Numbered from the stretch's first letter, positions 25,480-34,166 are shown. The stretch: DNA of 59,881 nucleotides from Catellicoccus marimammalium (GCF_965139335.1 NZ_CBCSEL010000006.1); one strand, 5' to 3'. The notes: generated by a model not told the origin, from the letters alone. Numbers and translations are program-made.

Positions 25480-27564
25480 ATGGCAAGAGAATTTAGTTTA
25501 GCAAAAACTCGTAACATCGGAATCATGGCCCACATCGATGCTGGTAAAACAACAGCAACAGAACGTATTTTATACTACACTGGTAAAATCCATAAAATCG
25601 GTGAAACACACGAAGGTGCTTCACAAATGGACTGGATGGAACAAGAACAAGAACGTGGTATCACAATTACATCTGCTGCGACAACAGCTCAATGGAAAGG
25701 CTACCGTGTTAACATCATTGACACACCAGGACACGTAGACTTCACAGTCGAAGTTGAACGTTCATTACGTGTGTTGGATGGTGCGGTTACAATCTTAGAT
25801 GCTCAATCTGGGGTAGAACCACAAACAGAAACAGTATGGAACCAAGCAACAACTTATGGTGTTCCTCGTATTGTTTTCGCCAACAAAATGGATAAATTAG
25901 GTGCAGACTTCTTATACTCTGTACGTACATTACATGATCGTTTAAACGCAAACGCTCATCCAATCCAATTACCAATTGGTGCAGAAGATGACTTCACTGG
26001 AATCATCGACTTAGTGAAAATGAAAGCCGAAATCTACACAAACGATTTAGGTACTGAAATTCAAGAAACTGAAATTCCAGATGAATACAAAGAACAAGCG
26101 GATGAATGGCGCGAAAAATTAATCGAAGCTGTTGCTGAAACAGACGAAGATTTAATGGAAAAATACTTCGAAGGTGAAGAAATCACTGAAGAAGAATTAA
26201 AAGCTGCTATCCGTAAAGCAACAATCAATGTAGAATTCTACCCAGTATTATGTGGTTCTGCATTCAAAAACAAAGGGGTACAATTATTATTAGATGCGGT
26301 TATTGATTACTTACCAGCACCTACAGATATCCCTGCAATCAAAGGTATCGTTCCAAGAACAGACGAAGAAGTAGAACGTCCAGCTTCTGACGACGAACCA
26401 TTCTCATCATTAGCATTTAAAGTTATGACTGACCCATTCGTAGGTCGTTTAACATTCTTCCGTGTGTACTCTGGTACATTAAATGCTGGATCATACGTAT
26501 TAAATGCGACAAAAGACAAACGTGAACGTGTAGGTCGTATCTTACAAATGCACGCAAACACTCGTCAAGAAATTCCTACAGTTTACTCTGGGGATATCGC
26601 TGCTGCAGTTGGTTTGAAAAACACAACTACAGGGGACACATTATGTGATGAGAAAAACCCAGTAATCTTAGAATCAATGGAATTCCCAGAACCAGTTATC
26701 CAAGTTGCGATTGAACCTAAATCAAAAGCAGACCAAGATAAGATGGGTATTGCATTACAAAAATTAGCAGAAGAAGATCCAACATTCCGTGCTGAAACAA
26801 ACGAAGAAACTGGTGAAACAGTTATCGCTGGTATGGGTGAATTACACTTAGATATCATCGTTGACCGTTTACGTCGTGAATTCAACGTTGAAGCAAACGT
26901 TGGTGCTCCTCAAGTTTCTTACCGTGAAACATTCCGTGGAAGCACTCAAGCGGAAGGTAAATTCGTTCGTCAATCTGGTGGTAAAGGTCAATACGGTCAC
27001 GTATGGATTGAATTCACACCAAACGAAGAAGGTAAAGGATTCGAATTCGAAAACGCTATCGTCGGTGGGGTAGTTCCACGTGAATACATTCCAGCAGTTG
27101 AAACTGGATTGAAAGACGCTATGGAAAACGGTGTATTAGCTGGTTACCCATTAGTAGACATCAAAGCAAAACTTTATGATGGTTCTTACCACGATGTCGA
27201 CTCAAACGAAACAGCATTCCGTGTAGCTGCAAGCTTAGCCTTGAAAGAAGCTGCTAAGAAAGCTAACCCAGTAATCTTAGAACCAATTATGGCTGTAGAA
27301 GTTGTAATTCCAGAAGAAAACTTAGGGGACGTTATGGGTCACGTTACAGCTCGTCGTGGACGCGTTGAAGGTATGGAAGCTCGTGGAGTTCAACAAATCG
27401 TTCATGCGATGGTTCCACTTGCAGAAATGTTCGGATATGCAACAACACTTCGTTCTGCAACACAAGGACGCGGTACATTCTCAATGACATTCGATCATTA
27501 CGAAGATGTTCCTAAATCTGTACAAGATGAAATCATTAAGAAAAACGGCGGAGAAGCTAAATAA
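25480..27564 (+). CDS. fusA: elongation factor G
   Basis: This 694-aa GTPase translocates tRNA and mRNA and, with RRF, recycles ribosomes. G1 AHIDAGKT is at 17-24, the switch II block DTPGHVDF is at ~82-89 and NKMDK is at ~136. Domains II-V follow with the usual RGRVEGMEARG near the end. In-frame GTG and ATG codons at 25471 and 25474 fall inside the Shine-Dalgarno AAGGGTGAT, so the ATG at 25480 is the start. The length matches other Firmicutes. Confidence 0.98.
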   Translation: MAREFSLAKTRNIGIMAHIDAGKTTATERILYYTGKIHKIGETHEGASQMDWMEQEQERGITITSAATTAQWKGYRVNIIDTPGHVDFTVEVERSLRVLDGAVTILDAQSGVEPQTETVWNQATTYGVPRIVFANKMDKLGADFLYSVRTLHDRLNANAHPIQLPIGAEDDFTGIIDLVKMKAEIYTNDLGTEIQETEIPDEYKEQADEWREKLIEAVAETDEDLMEKYFEGEEITEEELKAAIRKATINVEFYPVLCGSAFKNKGVQLLLDAVIDYLPAPTDIPAIKGIVPRTDEEVERPASDDEPFSSLAFKVMTDPFVGRLTFFRVYSGTLNAGSYVLNATKDKRERVGRILQMHANTRQEIPTVYSGDIAAAVGLKNTTTGDTLCDEKNPVILESMEFPEPVIQVAIEPKSKADQDKMGIALQKLAEEDPTFRAETNEETGETVIAGMGELHLDIIVDRLRREFNVEANVGAPQVSYRETFRGSTQAEGKFVRQSGGKGQYGHVWIEFTPNEEGKGFEFENAIVGGVVPREYIPAVETGLKDAMENGVLAGYPLVDIKAKLYDGSYHDVDSNETAFRVAASLALKEAAKKANPVILEPIMAVEVVIPEENLGDVMGHVTARRGRVEGMEARGVQQIVHAMVPLAEMFGYATTLRSATQGRGTFSMTFDHYEDVPKSVQDEIIKKNGGEAK

Positions 27565-27583
27565 TTCTTAAGTTTTCATTTTT

Positions 27584-27617
27584 ATAAAGGCACAGATTTA
27601 CCTTTATTTTCTTTTTA
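27584..27617 (+). terminator. possible terminator after fusA
   Basis: ATAAAGG and CCTTTAT pair across a 10-nt loop and lead into TTTTCTTTTT. The stem is AT-rich and the loop long, so it is weak. Confidence 0.5.
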
Positions 27618-27626
27618 GTATTTCTG

Positions 27627-27635
27627 TGTTATAAT
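27627..27635 (+). promoter_or_regulatory. extended -10 promoter of tuf
   Basis: TGTTATAAT, a TGn extension plus a perfect hexamer, gives tuf a start independent of fusA, with a ~125-nt 5' leader. Confidence 0.75.
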
Positions 27636-27661
27636 CAAAAAATGAATGAGAGCCTTAGGGC

Positions 27662-27728
27662 GAAATTCAAACCTAAAAAGTAGCTTGAATGACGGGGGAT
27701 GAGCCTCGCTTGTCCCCTGTGATTTCAA
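27662..27728 (+). promoter_or_regulatory. structured leader of tuf with two alternative pairings
   Basis: TTGAAT (27685-27690) can pair either with ATTCAA just upstream (27665-27670) or with TTCAA downstream (27724-27728). The second pairing encloses an 8-bp stem ACGGGGGA/TCCCCTGT (27692-27699 with 27713-27720). The leader is GC-richer than its surroundings. The function is unknown. Confidence 0.55.
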
Positions 27729-27765
27729 CATATAAAAATAATTACATTATCGGAGGAAATTTATA

Positions 27766-28953
27766 ATGGCAAAAGAAAAATTTGACCGTTCTAAACCACA
27801 CGTTAACATTGGTACAATCGGCCACGTTGACCATGGTAAAACTACATTAACAGCAGCTATCACTTCTGTATTAGCAGAACAAGGTGGAGCTGAAGCTATG
27901 GCTTATGACCAAATCGACGGAGCTCCTGAAGAACGTGAACGTGGTATCACAATCTCAACAGCTCACGTAGAATACGAAACAGCTAACCGTCACTACGCAC
28001 ACGTTGACTGCCCAGGACACGCAGACTACGTTAAAAACATGATCACTGGTGCTGCTCAAATGGACGGAGCTATCTTAGTAGTATCAGCTGCTGATGGCCC
28101 AATGCCACAAACTCGTGAACACATCTTATTATCTCGTCAAGTAGGTGTTCCATACATCGTTGTATTCTTAAACAAAGTTGACCAAGTTGACGACGAAGAA
28201 TTATTAGAATTAGTAGAAATGGAAGTTCGTGACTTATTAACTGAATATGACTTCCCAGGTGATGATATCCCTGTAGTTGCTGGTTCTGCTTTATTAGCAT
28301 TAAACGGTGACGAAGAACAAAAAGCTAACATCTTAAAATTAATGGATGAAGTTGATGCTTACATCCCAACACCAGAACGTGATAACGACAAACCATTCAT
28401 GATGCCAATCGAAGACGTATTCTCAATCACAGGACGTGGTACAGTTGCTACTGGTCGTGTTGAACGTGGACGCGTTGAAGTTGGTAACGAAGTAGAAATC
28501 GTTGGTATCAAAGAAGATATCACTAAAACAACTGTTACTGGTTTAGAAATGTTCCGTAAATTATTAGATTACGCTGAAGCTGGTGACAACGTTGGTGCTT
28601 TATTACGTGGTATCAACCGTGATGAAATTGAACGTGGTCAAGTATTAGCTCAACCAGGTACAATTACACCTCATACAAAATTCAAAGCGGAAGTTTATAT
28701 CTTAACTAAAGAAGAAGGCGGACGTCACACTCCATTCTTCGATAACTACCGCCCACAATTCTACTTCCGTACAACAGACGTTACAGGTATGATCCACTTA
28801 CCAGAAGGTACTGAAATGGTAATGCCTGGTGACAACGTTACTATCGAAGTTGAATTAATTCACCCAATCGCTATCGAACAAGGTACTCAATTATCTATCC
28901 GTGAAGGTGGACGTACAGTTGGTGCCGGAATGGTTACTGAAATCGAAGCTTAA
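27766..28953 (+). CDS. tuf: elongation factor Tu
   Basis: This 395-aa GTPase delivers aminoacyl-tRNA to the ribosome. It has G1 GHVDHGKT (19-26), DCPGHADYV (~81), NKVD (~136) and SALLAL. Domains II and III follow, with GRGTVATGRVERG and the C-terminal EGGRTVGAGMV. GGAGG stands before the ATG. It is transcribed from its own promoter and closed by a strong terminator. Confidence 0.98.
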   Translation: MAKEKFDRSKPHVNIGTIGHVDHGKTTLTAAITSVLAEQGGAEAMAYDQIDGAPEERERGITISTAHVEYETANRHYAHVDCPGHADYVKNMITGAAQMDGAILVVSAADGPMPQTREHILLSRQVGVPYIVVFLNKVDQVDDEELLELVEMEVRDLLTEYDFPGDDIPVVAGSALLALNGDEEQKANILKLMDEVDAYIPTPERDNDKPFMMPIEDVFSITGRGTVATGRVERGRVEVGNEVEIVGIKEDITKTTVTGLEMFRKLLDYAEAGDNVGALLRGINRDEIERGQVLAQPGTITPHTKFKAEVYILTKEEGGRHTPFFDNYRPQFYFRTTDVTGMIHLPEGTEMVMPGDNVTIEVELIHPIAIEQGTQLSIREGGRTVGAGMVTEIEA

Positions 28954-28964
28954 TTGGATTTTTC

Positions 28965-28994
28965 AAGAGTCAGGATTTTCCTGGCTCTTTTTTT
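28965..28994 (+). terminator. terminator after tuf
   Basis: AGAGTCAGG/CCTGGCTCT (one wobble) forms a 9-bp stem with loop ATTTT, then seven T. Its T-run overlaps the promoter of the next operon. Confidence 0.93.
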
Positions 28995-29002
28995 GTTATA
29001 AT
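28994..29002 (+). promoter_or_regulatory. extended -10 promoter of the bceR-bceS pair
   Basis: TGTTATAAT, again TGn plus a perfect hexamer, begins at the end of the tuf terminator T-run, 21 nt before bceR. The -35 region is terminator stem, so this promoter depends on the extended -10. Confidence 0.7.
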
Positions 29003-29022
29003 ACAAAAAGAAGGAGGGAGAT

Positions 29023-29691
29023 ATGGAAACGATAATTTTAGTCGAAGACGAAGTGGTGATTCGAGAAGAAATCAAAAGTTTGTTAGAAAGTTATAACTAC
29101 CAAGTGAAGGTTTTAACTGATTTTGAAAATATTCTAACCGAGGTCCTAGCACTAGAAGGCGATTTATTACTTTTAGATTTGAATTTACCTAAATTTGATG
29201 GTTTTTATTGGATGAAAGAAATTCGTAAAAATTCCAATATGCCAATTATGATTTTAACAAGTAGTCAAAAAGAAATGGATGAATTGTTGGGACTACAGCT
29301 AGGAGCAGATGATTATATTCAAAAACCATTTCATGCTCAAATTTTATTAGCTCGCATTCAAGCAGTTCTAGCTAGAACCAATCATCAAAAAAATGAACGA
29401 AAATTATTAGGTCCTAATTTTGAATATCAAGTAGAACGGCATGAAGTTTCTTGTGATTCAGGAACGTGGTCTTTGTCAGGGAATGAACATTTAATTTTGA
29501 GTCTTTTACTTGAACATAGAGGAAAAGTGGTCCAAAGAGAAACATTAATGAATCATTTGTGGCAGCATTGTTCTTTTGTCGATGATAATACGTTAACCGT
29601 AAATGTGAATCGCTTGCGAAAACATTTAAAAGAAATGGGCATTGAAGATTGCATTCAAACGAAACGCGGGGAAGGATATATTATTTTATGA
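29023..29691 (+). CDS. bceR: OmpR-family response regulator, BceR type
   Basis: This 222-aa DNA-binding regulator should activate the adjacent ABC transporter genes. The receiver domain (~1-115) has acidic pocket residues VEDE, the phospho-acceptor Asp52 in LLDLNLPKFDG, and the conserved Lys in YIQKPF. A winged-helix domain follows (~125-222) with VNRLRKHLKE and the C-terminal RGEGYIIL. Its stop overlaps the kinase ATG (ATGA). The BceR assignment rests on the kinase type and the downstream BceAB-like transporter; the gene symbol denotes family. Confidence 0.88.
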   Translation: METIILVEDEVVIREEIKSLLESYNYQVKVLTDFENILTEVLALEGDLLLLDLNLPKFDGFYWMKEIRKNSNMPIMILTSSQKEMDELLGLQLGADDYIQKPFHAQILLARIQAVLARTNHQKNERKLLGPNFEYQVERHEVSCDSGTWSLSGNEHLILSLLLEHRGKVVQRETLMNHLWQHCSFVDDNTLTVNVNRLRKHLKEMGIEDCIQTKRGEGYIIL

Positions 29692-30695
29692 CGTGGAAAG
29701 AATATATCAAAACCAATCAATCCTTTCTTTGGTCCTATCTTTTAGGAACTGTCCTTTATTTTTTTGTGAGCGATAGTTTATGGTCTAATCGAGGGGATAT
29801 CTTCTTTTTATGGTGTTGTTTAACTCTTCCACTAGGTCTTTCATTTTTTAGACATTATTTTCGTCAAAAACGATACTATCAAGAAATGGATCGAAGAATG
29901 AAGGAATGTGACAAACCTTATTTAATGGGGGAACTTACGAGTCGACCTACCTTTTTTGCGGCTAGAAAAACAAATGATTACTTAGAAGAAATGACAGAAA
30001 ATTATCATACGTTGCTAGCAAAAGAGCGCAAAGAAAAAGAAGAATATTATAACTACATCCAATTATGGGTACATGAAATTAAACTTCCACTTGCTTCTTT
30101 ACAATTATTATGCGAAAACGAGCATTTAACAAAAGAAAATGTTTATCCTTTAGTGCGACGGATGAATTTTTTTGTGGAACAGACATTATTTTGTGCCAAA
30201 GGAACGTTTGTGCATAAAGATTACCACATCCAAACTTACGACGCAGTCACTTTATTACAAGAAAGTATTCAAGACATGGCTTTTGAACTGATTCAAGCGG
30301 GATTTTCTTTACAATTACCGAAAAATAGTTTTCCTTTACGTACAGATAAACAATGGATTCAATTTATTATCAAGCAAATCTTACAAAATAGTTGGAAGTA
30401 TCGATCAAAGGAACAGCCTACATTAACCTTTGTCTGTTTAGAAACAAAAAAAGAGCAACAAATTCAAATTATAGATAATGGAGTAGGGATTTCTGCTAAA
30501 GATTTACCGCATATTTTTGAAAAAGGATATACCGGTGAAAAAGGAAGACAGACCAAAAGTGCGACAGGCTTAGGACTTTATTTGTGTGAACAATTAGCTG
30601 AACAATTAAACATCAAAATTACCGCAGATTCTGAAGTGGAAAAAGGAACGACTATAACTCTCCATTTTCCAATCTATCAAAGAACTACCTTCTAA
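29688..30695 (+). CDS. bceS: intramembrane-sensing histidine kinase, BceS type
   Basis: This 335-aa kinase has two transmembrane segments (~13-30 and ~37-54) separated by only a few residues. It therefore has no extracellular sensor and is expected to take its signal from the BceAB transporter. Phospho-acceptor His129 lies in VHEIKLPLASL. The ATPase part has the N box QILQNSWKY, DNGVGIS and TGLGLYL. The start at ATG 29688 overlaps the regulator stop. An upstream in-frame codon at 29649 has no ribosome-binding site. Confidence 0.9.
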   Translation: MTWKEYIKTNQSFLWSYLLGTVLYFFVSDSLWSNRGDIFFLWCCLTLPLGLSFFRHYFRQKRYYQEMDRRMKECDKPYLMGELTSRPTFFAARKTNDYLEEMTENYHTLLAKERKEKEEYYNYIQLWVHEIKLPLASLQLLCENEHLTKENVYPLVRRMNFFVEQTLFCAKGTFVHKDYHIQTYDAVTLLQESIQDMAFELIQAGFSLQLPKNSFPLRTDKQWIQFIIKQILQNSWKYRSKEQPTLTFVCLETKKEQQIQIIDNGVGISAKDLPHIFEKGYTGEKGRQTKSATGLGLYLCEQLAEQLNIKITADSEVEKGTTITLHFPIYQRTTF

Positions 30696-30696
30696 G

Positions 30697-30710
30697 TGAC
30701 AAAAGTGTCA
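30697..30710. promoter_or_regulatory. candidate BceR operator upstream of bceAB
   Basis: TGACA-AAAG-TGTCA is a perfect inverted repeat with a 4-nt spacer. It has the layout of known BceR-like sites (TnACA-N4-TGTnA). It is centred about 50 nt upstream of the -10 TATAAT at 30754, the place for an activator. The motif begins 2 nt after the bceS stop codon. A CAAAAG/CTTTTG hairpin overlaps it. Confidence 0.7.
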
Positions 30711-30753
30711 TCTTTTGTTTGAAACTTCGATGGTAGCTCTTTTTTTCTTTTTT

Positions 30754-30759
30754 TATAAT
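30754..30759 (+). promoter_or_regulatory. -10 of the bceAB promoter
   Basis: A perfect TATAAT follows a T-rich tract, 24 nt before the first possible start. No good -35 is present, as expected for a promoter that needs an activator. Confidence 0.65.
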
Positions 30760-30782
30760 AAAGAAAAAAGTAAGGGAAGGTG

Positions 30783-31550
30783 ATGGTTTTGGAATGCTTA
30801 CGTGTCCAAAATTTGGAAAAATATTATGGTAATAAATCACAAATGACAAAAGCACTAGAAAATATTGAGTTTTCTGTGGAAGAAGGAGAATTTGTGGGAA
30901 TTATGGGCCCTAGTGGCTCAGGGAAAAGTACACTCTTAAATTGTATTGCGACGTTAGAACGTCCAACGAGTGGCACGGTATGTTTAAACGGAGAAGCAAT
31001 TGATTATCGTAAAGAAAGAAAATTAGAAAAAATTCGCAAAGAACATTTAGGATTTATCTTTCAAGAATATAACTTATTATCGACTTTGACAGCTTACGAA
31101 AATATTGCATTGTCTTTAACGATTCAAAATCAATCTCCAAGTACGATTCAAAAACGTATTTCTTTACTCGCTCAACAATTAGGGATTCAAGAGATATTAG
31201 GGAAATATCCAGCAGAATTATCGGGAGGACAACAACAACGAGTGGCTGCTGCTCGAGCTTTGGTTAAAAATCCAGATTTGATTTTAGCGGATGAACCAAC
31301 AGGAGCATTAGATTCCAAATCTGCTTATCAATTATTAGAACAATTGGAAGTATTACAACAAGAAAACCAAGCAACGATTTTAATGGTTACTCATGATGCT
31401 TTTACTGCCAGTTTTGCACAACGAATTTTATTTATTAAAGATGGCAAGATCTTTAGTGAAATTGAAAAAGGAAACGATACAAGAGAACAATTTTTCCAAC
31501 GAATCTTAGAAGTGATTGCGGTGATTGGAGGCGGAGAAGATGTCTTTTAA
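30783..31550 (+). CDS. bceA: ABC transporter ATPase, BceA type
   Basis: This ~255-aa cytoplasmic ATPase belongs to a peptide sensing and detoxification transporter. It has Walker A GPSGSGKST, Q-loop FQEYNLL, signature LSGGQQQR, Walker B LILADEP and the H-loop MVTHD. GIMGPSGSGKSTLLNCIATLE is typical of the BceA/MacB group. The start is uncertain: ATG 30783, GTG 30780 or TTG 30789. The Shine-Dalgarno AAGGTGAT overlaps the first two, so TTG 30789 has the best spacing. The 3' end overlaps bceB by 11 nt. Confidence 0.92.
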   Translation: MVLECLRVQNLEKYYGNKSQMTKALENIEFSVEEGEFVGIMGPSGSGKSTLLNCIATLERPTSGTVCLNGEAIDYRKERKLEKIRKEHLGFIFQEYNLLSTLTAYENIALSLTIQNQSPSTIQKRISLLAQQLGIQEILGKYPAELSGGQQQRVAAARALVKNPDLILADEPTGALDSKSAYQLLEQLEVLQQENQATILMVTHDAFTASFAQRILFIKDGKIFSEIEKGNDTREQFFQRILEVIAVIGGGEDVF

Positions 31551-33561
31551 ACTAGCATGGCGTAATATACGCAAGAATCTTCGTCAATATTCCATTTATT
31601 TTTTCACTTTGATTATTGGAGTGGTTTTAATTTATAGTCTCAATGCTATTCCTTATCAAGAACTTTTAAAACCTTATTTTATTCGTGATTTTACAGGGGT
31701 AACAAGTATCCAAATCACTATGCTTTTTCTTTCTTGTATTTTGATGGGTATTTTTGCTTGTTTATTAATTTATGCAAATCGCTATATGATTCGACAACGA
31801 GCACAAGAATTTTCGGTTTATCTTACTTTGGGGATGGGAAAAAGAAAAATTGCGAAAATTCTATTTTTAGAAAATCTTTTATTAACTACGTTTGCTTTTG
31901 GCCTAGGAATTTTAATTGGAGGAGTCAGTTCTTATCTTTTATTACTTTTTACTAATCGATTGTTTGAAAACTCGGCTGTTCCCATTCATTTCCATTTTAT
32001 TTTTTCTAAAAATAGTGCTTTTCTAACCGGAATTCTTCTCTTCTTTATGATTTTCCTTTTATATTTAGCGAATCTATATGAAATCAAAAAAGATAGTGTG
32101 ATTGCTTGGATGAAAAAAGACCAGAAGGTAAAAGTGAAAAAGAGATTATCTCCTTGGATCTATGGTTCTATTGGTTTATTAGGAATTGCTTCTTTTTCTT
32201 TTGCGGATTATCTTGCTTGCCAATTACCAGGTCCTATTTTTTCTATAAGTAAATTAACTGGATCCATTGTATTAGGAATAATTGGGATTTTTCTTTTCTT
32301 TTATGGATTTTCTCATTTATTCTCTGTAATCATCAAACGTTTATCTCGCTTCTATTATCGTGGATTGAATCCATATTTTATTGAAAAATTAGATCAATCG
32401 TTTAGCGAAACTTTTATTTCAATGAGTTTTACTTGCATTTTACTATTTGTTTCTATTTCTATGTTAATTGGTGGAATTAGTTTGACAAAGAGCTTTACAG
32501 AGGGAACAAAATTATGTAGTCAGTATGATATTACTATGGTTGATTACGCCAACAATGGCACAGAAAAATATGTTTTTTCTCCTAAATTAAAACTGGATCA
32601 ATATACTTCTAGCTATAATTATATTCGTATTTATGAAAATGAAGGACCTAAATTTACGAATTTTATCGATGAAAATCCATCGAAAAAGGAATTATTAGAA
32701 AAAATTTACTCTTTCCATGGTATTAATTCTACTTACGGATTAAAAAAAGTATCCTTGATTCCATTGAGTTCTTATCATAGCTATCAAAAATCAAGAGGAG
32801 AAAAAGAAACGAAGTTAAGTTCTGATGAATATTTAATGGTAGGAATGCAAGAAGAAATTGGAAAATTAATGAAGAAAAATGCGGTCATCACGTTAGATAA
32901 AAAAGAACTGCACAATAAAGACTTACGTTATCACTGTGAACCTTTATATAATTGTGGAAGAATGAGTGGTGGAGAGGTACTCTATCTAGTCGTTCCTGAT
33001 CAATATCTAAAAAATAAAAAGGCGACGATTTCTTATTTTAATTTCAATTTTCCGACGATAGAAAAGCAAGATGCAATGATTTCAAAGGTTTTCGATCTCA
33101 TCGGAAATCATTATGATCCAGATGATGAATTGTTCGAATGTATCAGTCGTCAATGGGTAATTAACGAGACGTATACTTTTGGCTTGACTGCAGCTTATAT
33201 TGGAATCTTTATTGGATTGGTGTTATTGATTTGTGGCTTAGTCATTTTGTCCATTCAACAATTAATGCGAAATGATCAAGTGAAAAAAGATTATCAAGTT
33301 TTAAAACAAATTGGCAGTTCAGAAAAACAAAGACGACACACTCTTTTTGTCACGATTATGATCTACTTCCTTGTACCTGCCGTACTAGCAGTGTATCAAT
33401 CACTATATGTATTACCACTATTGAATTTTATTTCTATTTTATTTGGTCGTGGAATCGGAATTTATTCTTATTTCTTTAAAATTTTAATCGTCTTTCTTCT
33501 ATTATATGGAGTATATTTCTTTATTACTTATTCTACTTCAAAAGAAAAAATCGAAGAATAA
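31540..33561 (+). CDS. bceB: ABC transporter permease, BceB type
   Basis: This 673-aa membrane protein begins MSFKLAWRNIRKNLRQY. It has about ten transmembrane segments in the BceB layout: two FtsX-like groups and, between ~residues 320 and 540, a large extracellular domain. That domain is thought to contact peptide antibiotics or their lipid-linked targets (bacitracin-like and others). ATG 31540 is chosen because GGAGGCGGAG precedes it and the overlap with bceA couples translation. The specific drug cannot be told from sequence. Confidence 0.9.
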   Translation: MSFKLAWRNIRKNLRQYSIYFFTLIIGVVLIYSLNAIPYQELLKPYFIRDFTGVTSIQITMLFLSCILMGIFACLLIYANRYMIRQRAQEFSVYLTLGMGKRKIAKILFLENLLLTTFAFGLGILIGGVSSYLLLLFTNRLFENSAVPIHFHFIFSKNSAFLTGILLFFMIFLLYLANLYEIKKDSVIAWMKKDQKVKVKKRLSPWIYGSIGLLGIASFSFADYLACQLPGPIFSISKLTGSIVLGIIGIFLFFYGFSHLFSVIIKRLSRFYYRGLNPYFIEKLDQSFSETFISMSFTCILLFVSISMLIGGISLTKSFTEGTKLCSQYDITMVDYANNGTEKYVFSPKLKLDQYTSSYNYIRIYENEGPKFTNFIDENPSKKELLEKIYSFHGINSTYGLKKVSLIPLSSYHSYQKSRGEKETKLSSDEYLMVGMQEEIGKLMKKNAVITLDKKELHNKDLRYHCEPLYNCGRMSGGEVLYLVVPDQYLKNKKATISYFNFNFPTIEKQDAMISKVFDLIGNHYDPDDELFECISRQWVINETYTFGLTAAYIGIFIGLVLLICGLVILSIQQLMRNDQVKKDYQVLKQIGSSEKQRRHTLFVTIMIYFLVPAVLAVYQSLYVLPLLNFISILFGRGIGIYSYFFKILIVFLLLYGVYFFITYSTSKEKIEE

Positions 33562-33564
33562 ACG

Positions 33565-33600
33565 AAAGAGACTAAGGAATTTTCCTTAGTCTCTTTACTT
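33565..33600 (+). terminator. terminator after bceB
   Basis: A perfect 14-bp stem AAAGAGACTAAGGA with its complement has loop ATTT and leads into TTTACTTTT. Confidence 0.93.
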
Positions 33601-33633
33601 TTGGAAAAAGATTTTGTAAACTTACAAAAAGTG

Positions 33634-33662
33634 TTGCAAAAATATTGAAGATTTAGTACAAT
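33634..33662 (+). promoter_or_regulatory. S10 operon promoter
   Basis: TTGCAA and TACAAT are separated by 17 nt. This is the main promoter seen for the ribosomal protein cluster. Confidence 0.85.
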
Positions 33663-33668
33663 GTAAAA

Positions 33669-33834
33669 GGTGTTACTTGAAAGAGAGAACACTGGAGAAT
33701 AGCGGCGAAAGGGCCACATTCTTCGGCGAGGATGCGAGAGGTTGCGACACGCCCGGACGCTTTGCCACGTGAAGGGTGTCGGAAATTTTCGTGGAGCTAG
33801 TCTAGTTGTGAAAATAGGCGAAGGAGGGAAACAA
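33669..33834 (+). promoter_or_regulatory. structured 5' leader of the S10 operon
   Basis: This ~165-nt untranslated leader is GC-richer than the flanking sequence. Pairings visible by eye include GTGTT/AACAC near the start and a longer stem CGACACGCCC (33745-33754) with GGGTGTCG (33774-33781). Firmicute S10 operons often carry such leaders for feedback by a ribosomal protein. The ligand here is not shown by the sequence. Confidence 0.6.
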
Positions 33835-34143
33835 ATGGCAAAACAAAAAATTCGTATTCGTTTAAAAGCGTATGAACACCGCATTTTAGATCAAGCGGCA
33901 ACAAAAATCGTAGAAACAGCAGAAAGAACAGGAGCAGATGTTAAAGGACCAATTCCTTTACCAACAGAACGTTCTTTATATACAATTATTCGTGCGACTC
34001 ACAAATATAAAGATTCTCGCGAACAATTCGAAATGTTAACGCATAAACGTTTAATCGATATCGTAAATCCAACACCAAAAACAGTAGATGCTTTAATGAA
34101 ATTAGATCTACCTAGCGGTGTTAATATTGAAATTAAATTATAA
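33835..34143 (+). CDS. rpsJ: ribosomal protein uS10
   Basis: This 102-aa 30S head protein, also a partner of NusB in antitermination, is the first gene of the S10 operon. MAKQKIRIRLKAYEHRILD and SGVNIEIKL are family hallmarks. The ATG at 33835 follows GAAGGAGGG. The upstream open frame is leader RNA. Confidence 0.98.
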   Translation: MAKQKIRIRLKAYEHRILDQAATKIVETAERTGADVKGPIPLPTERSLYTIIRATHKYKDSREQFEMLTHKRLIDIVNPTPKTVDALMKLDLPSGVNIEIKL

Positions 34144-34166
34144 TTATTAAATTTGGAGGTGTACTC

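Noticed and set aside
30700..30717. CAAAAG/CTTTTG hairpin after bceS as a terminator
   Set aside because: The stem is 6 bp with only a TTT tail, and it overlaps the better supported BceR operator. Readthrough from bceS into bceA is possible.
33742..33834. Upstream extension of rpsJ from 33742
   Set aside because: It covers the structured leader and would add 31 residues unknown in uS10. The ATG at 33835 fits the family.
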